From Bacilli bacterium (lineage in GTDB: Bacteria > Bacillota_I > Bacilli_A > RFN20 > CAG-826), in the NCBI GenBank assembly GCA_016302705.1, contig JAEDNC010000027.1:1-9773 (forward strand): DNA of 9,773 nucleotides, in the 5' to 3' direction. The translations under genes and the position numbers were made by a program. How positions within the stretch are numbered: the first letter of the stretch is position 1; every line of letters begins with the position of its first letter. Of this stretch, positions 7,684 through 9,773 are shown piece after piece. Under the pieces are notes generated by a model. The model saw only the letters and a program-made list of their open reading frames with translations, searched no databases and had not been told where the DNA came from.

Positions 7684-8358
7684 TTATTTCTCCTTCCAGT
7701 TTTGAATCTTTTCTTTGAAATATATTGCAACCTGGTCGATATTCTCGCCAGTTTTTGCACTGATAGGGATTATTGTGGCGTTAGGATTACGTATTTTAAT
7801 GGCTTTCTTACACTTTTCGAGGTCGAAATCGAAATATGGAAGAGCGTCGATTTTATTAATAATCACTAAGTCACATTTCTCAAACACAAGAGGATATTTA
7901 AGCGGCTTATCATCACCTTCTGGTATAGAAAGAATCATGATATCCATACTTGCTCCGGTGTCGAACTCAGCAGGGCAGACTAGATTACCAACATTTTCTA
8001 GGAACACAAGGTCTAGGTCGCTGATATTTATTCCATCTAACCCCTTTTTGGTCATGCCAGCGTCTAGATGGCACATTCCAGAAGTATGTAGCTGGATAGA
8101 TTTAACTCCAGTATTCTTAGCGATGGATATTGCATCAACATCACTGTCGATATCTGCTTCCATCACCCCAATTCTTAAATCTTTCTTAAGAACATTGATG
8201 AGTTTTGTTAGAGTAGTGGTTTTGCCTGCTCCAGGAGAAGACATCAAGTTGACTACAAAAACACCTCTGTCTTTTAAATAAGCCCTTAAAGCATTTGCTT
8301 CAAGGTCATTATCGGCATAGGCCGATCTATTCACAACTATTGTTTTAATTTCCGACAT
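7684..8358 (-). CDS. hypB: Nickel-loading GTPase HypB (first copy)
   Basis: HypB is a SIMIBI-class GTPase that, with HypA, drives nickel insertion. The 224-aa protein has the P-loop S41-P-G-A-G-K-T-T48, E67-A-D-I-D71, the dimer-interface metal pair C96-H97 (T-S-G-M-C-H), E121-N-V-G-N-L-V-C-P129 and the guanine-specifying N168-K-I-D171. It lacks the N-terminal CxxCGC motif and the His-rich stretch of some HypBs, so it is the short form. It is the first gene of the operon; its stop lies 1 nt before the oxidoreductase ATG. No Shine-Dalgarno precedes the start, and a well-placed -10 box only about 12 bp upstream implies a very short leader. The family call is firm; the Ni client is not known from this window. 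Confidence 0.95.
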   Translation of the reverse strand: MSEIKTIVVNRSAYADNDLEANALRAYLKDRGVFVVNLMSSPGAGKTTTLTKLINVLKKDLRIGVMEADIDSDVDAISIAKNTGVKSIQLHTSGMCHLDAGMTKKGLDGINISDLDLVFLENVGNLVCPAEFDTGASMDIMILSIPEGDDKPLKYPLVFEKCDLVIINKIDALPYFDFDLEKCKKAIKIRNPNATIIPISAKTGENIDQVAIYFKEKIQNWKEK

Positions 8359-8361
8359 ATC

Positions 8362-8404
8362 TGTATTTGTATTTTAGTTAAAATAAATCAATAAAACAAA
8401 TACA
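8362..8404. promoter_or_regulatory. 9-bp inverted repeat bracketing the hypB promoter (candidate operator)
   Basis: TGTATTTGT (8362-8370) and ACAAATACA (8396-8404) are perfect inverse complements, 25 bp apart. The right arm overlaps the hypB -35 box and the left arm directly follows its -10 box, the usual geometry for a repressor site. A second, inner palindrome (ATTTTA-GT-TAAAAT, 8371-8384) covers the -10. With both hypB genes diverging from this 86-bp gap, a metal- or redox-responsive regulator would be plausible. The regulator is not identifiable here. Confidence 0.45.
8371..8399 (-). promoter_or_regulatory. Promoter of the hypB-oxidoreductase-hypA operon
   Basis: On the minus strand TTGTTT (8394-8399), a 17-bp spacer and TAAAAT (8371-8376; 5 of 6) are followed by the hypB ATG 12 bp later. 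Transcription would begin about 5-6 nt before the start codon, so the mRNA would be almost leaderless, consistent with the missing Shine-Dalgarno. Confidence 0.5.
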
Positions 8405-8416
8405 AAAAACAAAATG

Positions 8417-8425
8417 TGATAAAAT
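8417..8425 (+). promoter_or_regulatory. Extended -10 promoter of the second hypB
   Basis: TGATAAAAT on the plus strand is an extended -10 element (TG-N-TAAAAT) 19 bp before the ATG at 8445. No recognisable -35 box is at the right distance, which extended -10 promoters tolerate. The AGGTGA ribosome site (8429-8434) would lie at or partly before the predicted start point, so an additional upstream promoter is possible. Confidence 0.4.
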
Positions 8426-8444
8426 AACAGGTGAGGCTACACAT

Positions 8445-9110
8445 ATGGATTATCAAGTTATTAAAGTAAAAGAAGATGTTTTGGTAGAAAATGATAAAAA
8501 GGCTAAAAAAGTAAGAGAGACACTAAAAAAGAAAAATGTCTATTTCATTAATGTCATGGCTTCTCCTGGTAGTGGTAAAACCACTCTTTTGGTCAATTTA
8601 ATTAATAAATTAAAAATCAAATACAAAATTGGCGTTATGGAAGCAGATATCGATGGAGAAGTAGACGCCCAAAGAATTTCTAATCTCACTGGTGTAAAAG
8701 CAATTCAAGTCCATACATCAGGGGCATGTCATTTAACAGCCCAAATGACTAATGAAGCCCTCAATAGTTTTGATATCGACGGCTTAGATTTAGTAATTTT
8801 AGAAAATATTGGTAACTTAGTTTGTCCAGCAGAATTTGATACAGGTAGTAACATCAATATGATGCTTCTATCAGTACCAGAAGGTGATGATAAGCCACTT
8901 AAGTATCCACTTATGTTCCAAGTAAGCAATATAGCGGTTATTACAAAGATTGATACATTACCAGTATTTGATTTTGACTTTAACAAATGTGAAGCCAATA
9001 TTCACAAAAGAAATCCAAACGCAAAAATGTTTAAGGTTTCAGCATTAAAAGATGAAGGAACTGAAGAACTTGCAAAATATATTGATACACTGATCACTAA
9101 TTCAAAATAG
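8445..9110 (+). CDS. hypB: HypB-like nickel GTPase (second copy, divergent)
   Basis: This is a second 221-aa member of the HypB family, encoded back to back with the first. It keeps the P-loop S40-P-G-S-G-K-T-T47, E67-A-D-I-D, the metal pair C95-H96 (T-S-G-A-C-H), E120-N-I-G-N-L-V-C-P and the long shared block PAEFDTG ... PEGDDKPLKYPL. The guanine-recognition motif is T167-K-I-D170 rather than N-K-x-D, and the N-terminus lacks the CxxCGC motif. It has an AGGTGA ribosome binding site and ends in TAG within a repeat shared with the next promoter. The two copies align almost without gaps by eye, suggesting an old duplication with specialisation or an exchange between close homologues. Whether it serves the same nickel client or another metal enzyme cannot be told. 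Confidence 0.9.
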   Translation: MDYQVIKVKEDVLVENDKKAKKVRETLKKKNVYFINVMASPGSGKTTLLVNLINKLKIKYKIGVMEADIDGEVDAQRISNLTGVKAIQVHTSGACHLTAQMTNEALNSFDIDGLDLVILENIGNLVCPAEFDTGSNINMMLLSVPEGDDKPLKYPLMFQVSNIAVITKIDTLPVFDFDFNKCEANIHKRNPNAKMFKVSALKDEGTEELAKYIDTLITNSK

Positions 9111-9119
9111 AAGTTTTGT
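9101..9119. repeat. Upstream copy of a CAAAA-N6-TTTTG operator-like repeat
   Basis: TTCAAAATAGAAGTTTTGT overlaps the stop codon of the second hypB and matches the 19-bp element at 9138-9156 except for the four central bases. The two copies are spaced 37 bp. The arms are inverted repeats of each other, so this looks like a secondary regulator site upstream of the DUF3737 promoter rather than a terminator: the stem is only 5 A/T-rich pairs with no T tail. Confidence 0.4.
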
Positions 9120-9133
9120 CAGTTATATAGTAA

Positions 9134-9162
9134 TTGATTCAAAATATATATTTTGTTATAAT
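9134..9162 (+). promoter_or_regulatory. Strong promoter of the DUF3737 gene with palindromic spacer
   Basis: TTGATT (9134-9139), exactly 17 bp, and consensus TATAAT (9157-9162) with an extended TG (9154-9155) make the best promoter in the window. The spacer contains a perfect 16-bp palindrome, CAAAATATATATTTTG (9140-9155), which would place a dimeric regulator between the -35 and -10. Predicted transcription start is about 7 nt after the -10, at or next to the ATG at 9170, so the transcript would be leaderless. No Shine-Dalgarno is present. Confidence 0.65.
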
Positions 9163-9169
9163 TACTATT

Positions 9170-9773
9170 ATGAAAAAGATTTTAGAAAACGGCACCTATA
9201 CAGGCGAAAGAGCGCTTTTCATGTCTAAAGATATCCATTTTTTATCATGTGTTTTTGAAGATGGAGAATCCCCATTAAAAGAAAGTAGAGACATCAATTT
9301 AGATAACACTGAATTTAGATGGAAATACCCACTTTGGTATTGTAAGAACGTTGCTTGTAATAAGGTCACTTTTTCATACACTGCTAGAAGCGGAGTATGG
9401 TACACAGACAACGTTAAATTCGTTGGATGCAACATTGAAGCACCTAAAACTTTTAGAAGATGCGATGGTGTTGAATTAGTATCAGTTGACCTTCCAAACG
9501 CGCAAGAAACCCTCTGGAAATGCAAAAACGTAAAGATGAATCACGTTAAAGCAAAAGGTGATTATTTCGGTTTCAATAGTGAGGATATTGAGATAGATGA
9601 TCTTTATTTAGATGGTAATTATTGTTTTGATGGTGGAAAGAATATCGTAATTAGGAATTCCGTATTGATCAGTAAAGATAGTTTTTGGAATTGTGAAAAT
9701 GTTATAGTCATCAATAGCACAATTGAAGGCGAATATTTAGCGTGGAATTCTAAAAATTTAACTTTAATTAACT
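9170..9773 (+). CDS. DUF3737-family beta-helix protein (3' truncated by window edge)
   Basis: The first 201 codons of a protein continue past the right edge. It matches the DUF3737 family from memory: G12-E-R-A-L-F, D31-G-E-S-P-L-K-E, W51-K-Y-P-L-W-Y, E113-T-L-W, G130-D-Y-F, S168-K-D-S-F-W-N-C-E-N-V and G187-E-Y-L-A-W-N-S-K-N. Short repeats of about 20 residues (K-N-V, D-N-V, E-D-I, K-N-I, E-N-V, K-N-L, each followed by alternating hydrophobics) predict a right-handed parallel beta-helix like pectate lyases. No signal peptide is seen, so it is probably cytoplasmic. The start ATG follows a stop codon (9131-9133) in frame, and the conserved block begins about 8 residues in. No activity is established for the family that I know of. 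Its promoter carries a distinctive palindrome, so expression is likely controlled. Members are about 280 aa, so roughly 80 residues are missing here. Confidence 0.88.
   Translation, partial: MKKILENGTYTGERALFMSKDIHFLSCVFEDGESPLKESRDINLDNTEFRWKYPLWYCKNVACNKVTFSYTARSGVWYTDNVKFVGCNIEAPKTFRRCDGVELVSVDLPNAQETLWKCKNVKMNHVKAKGDYFGFNSEDIEIDDLYLDGNYCFDGGKNIVIRNSVLISKDSFWNCENVIVINSTIEGEYLAWNSKNLTLIN

Noticed and set aside
7683..7760. A farther upstream ATG that would lengthen the oxidoreductase by 26 residues
   Set aside because: It lies inside hypB, has no ribosome site, and the extension is basic and unlike the family; the ATG at 7682 has AAGGAG and a 1-nt spacing from the hypB stop.
7715..8281. 188-codon open frame antisense to hypB
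   Set aside because: It is the complement of a well-conserved HypB gene, has no family resemblance or ribosome site, and a similar shadow frame occurs opposite the second hypB.
9101..9125. Terminator for the second hypB
   Set aside because: The CAAAA/TTTTG pairing is only 5 weak base pairs with no T tail, and the element recurs as a palindrome in the next promoter, so an operator-like site is the better reading.
9196..9525. 109-codon minus-strand open frame at the right edge
   Set aside because: The opposite strand encodes a clear DUF3737 protein running off the end of the window.
1..9773. Mollicutes-type code in which TGA is Trp
   Set aside because: All genes read through with TGG for Trp and none contains an in-frame TGA; low GC alone is not evidence for recoding.

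Overview
The window is a piece of a low-GC, AT-rich bacterial chromosome that most resembles an anaerobic Bacillota lineage. Candidates are gut-type Bacilli or Erysipelotrichia relatives, or a Clostridia relative. The evidence is family resemblance: an L31 with a CxxC zinc site, a lipoprotein with a Listeria/Bacteroides-type (InlB B) repeat, an M29 aminopeptidase, a DUF3737 protein, and an oxygen-sensitive-looking Fe-S flavoprotein. Trp is read as TGG and no gene needs TGA to be read through, so the standard code fits. No rRNA, tRNA, CRISPR array, IS element or phage gene was seen.

Layout. Bases 1-102 are the N-terminal part of rpmE (minus strand), with its promoter and a leader hairpin in 121-188. 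Bases 222-3148 are a two-gene minus-strand unit: an M29 metallo-aminopeptidase followed, with a 1-nt TAATG overlap, by a lipase-like surface lipoprotein. Divergent from it, at 3220-4065, is a TtcA-type PP-loop/Fe-S tRNA-thiolation protein that ends in a strong bidirectional terminator. Bases 4081-4384 hold what looks like a frameshifted minus-strand gene remnant. Bases 4444-8358 are a tight minus-strand operon: hypB, a 964-aa Fe-S/FAD/NAD(P) oxidoreductase of the GltD type, then hypA. A second hypB-like gene (8445-9110) diverges from the first across an 86-bp promoter region. The right edge is a 3'-truncated DUF3737 beta-helix protein (9170 onward).

The core is nickel and redox biology. HypA (Ni/Zn metallochaperone) and HypB (Ni-loading GTPase) bracket a multi-cluster flavoprotein, and a second HypB-like GTPase lies next door. 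No hydrogenase subunit, HypC/D/E/F or urease gene is in the window, so the Ni acceptor is unknown and the tight linkage to a GltD-type electron-transfer protein is the most intriguing feature. Regulatory structure is also notable. A 9-bp inverted repeat brackets the hypB promoter, a 16-bp perfect palindrome fills the spacer of the DUF3737 promoter (with a second, imperfect copy 37 bp upstream), and several genes have no Shine-Dalgarno and appear leaderless or nearly so.
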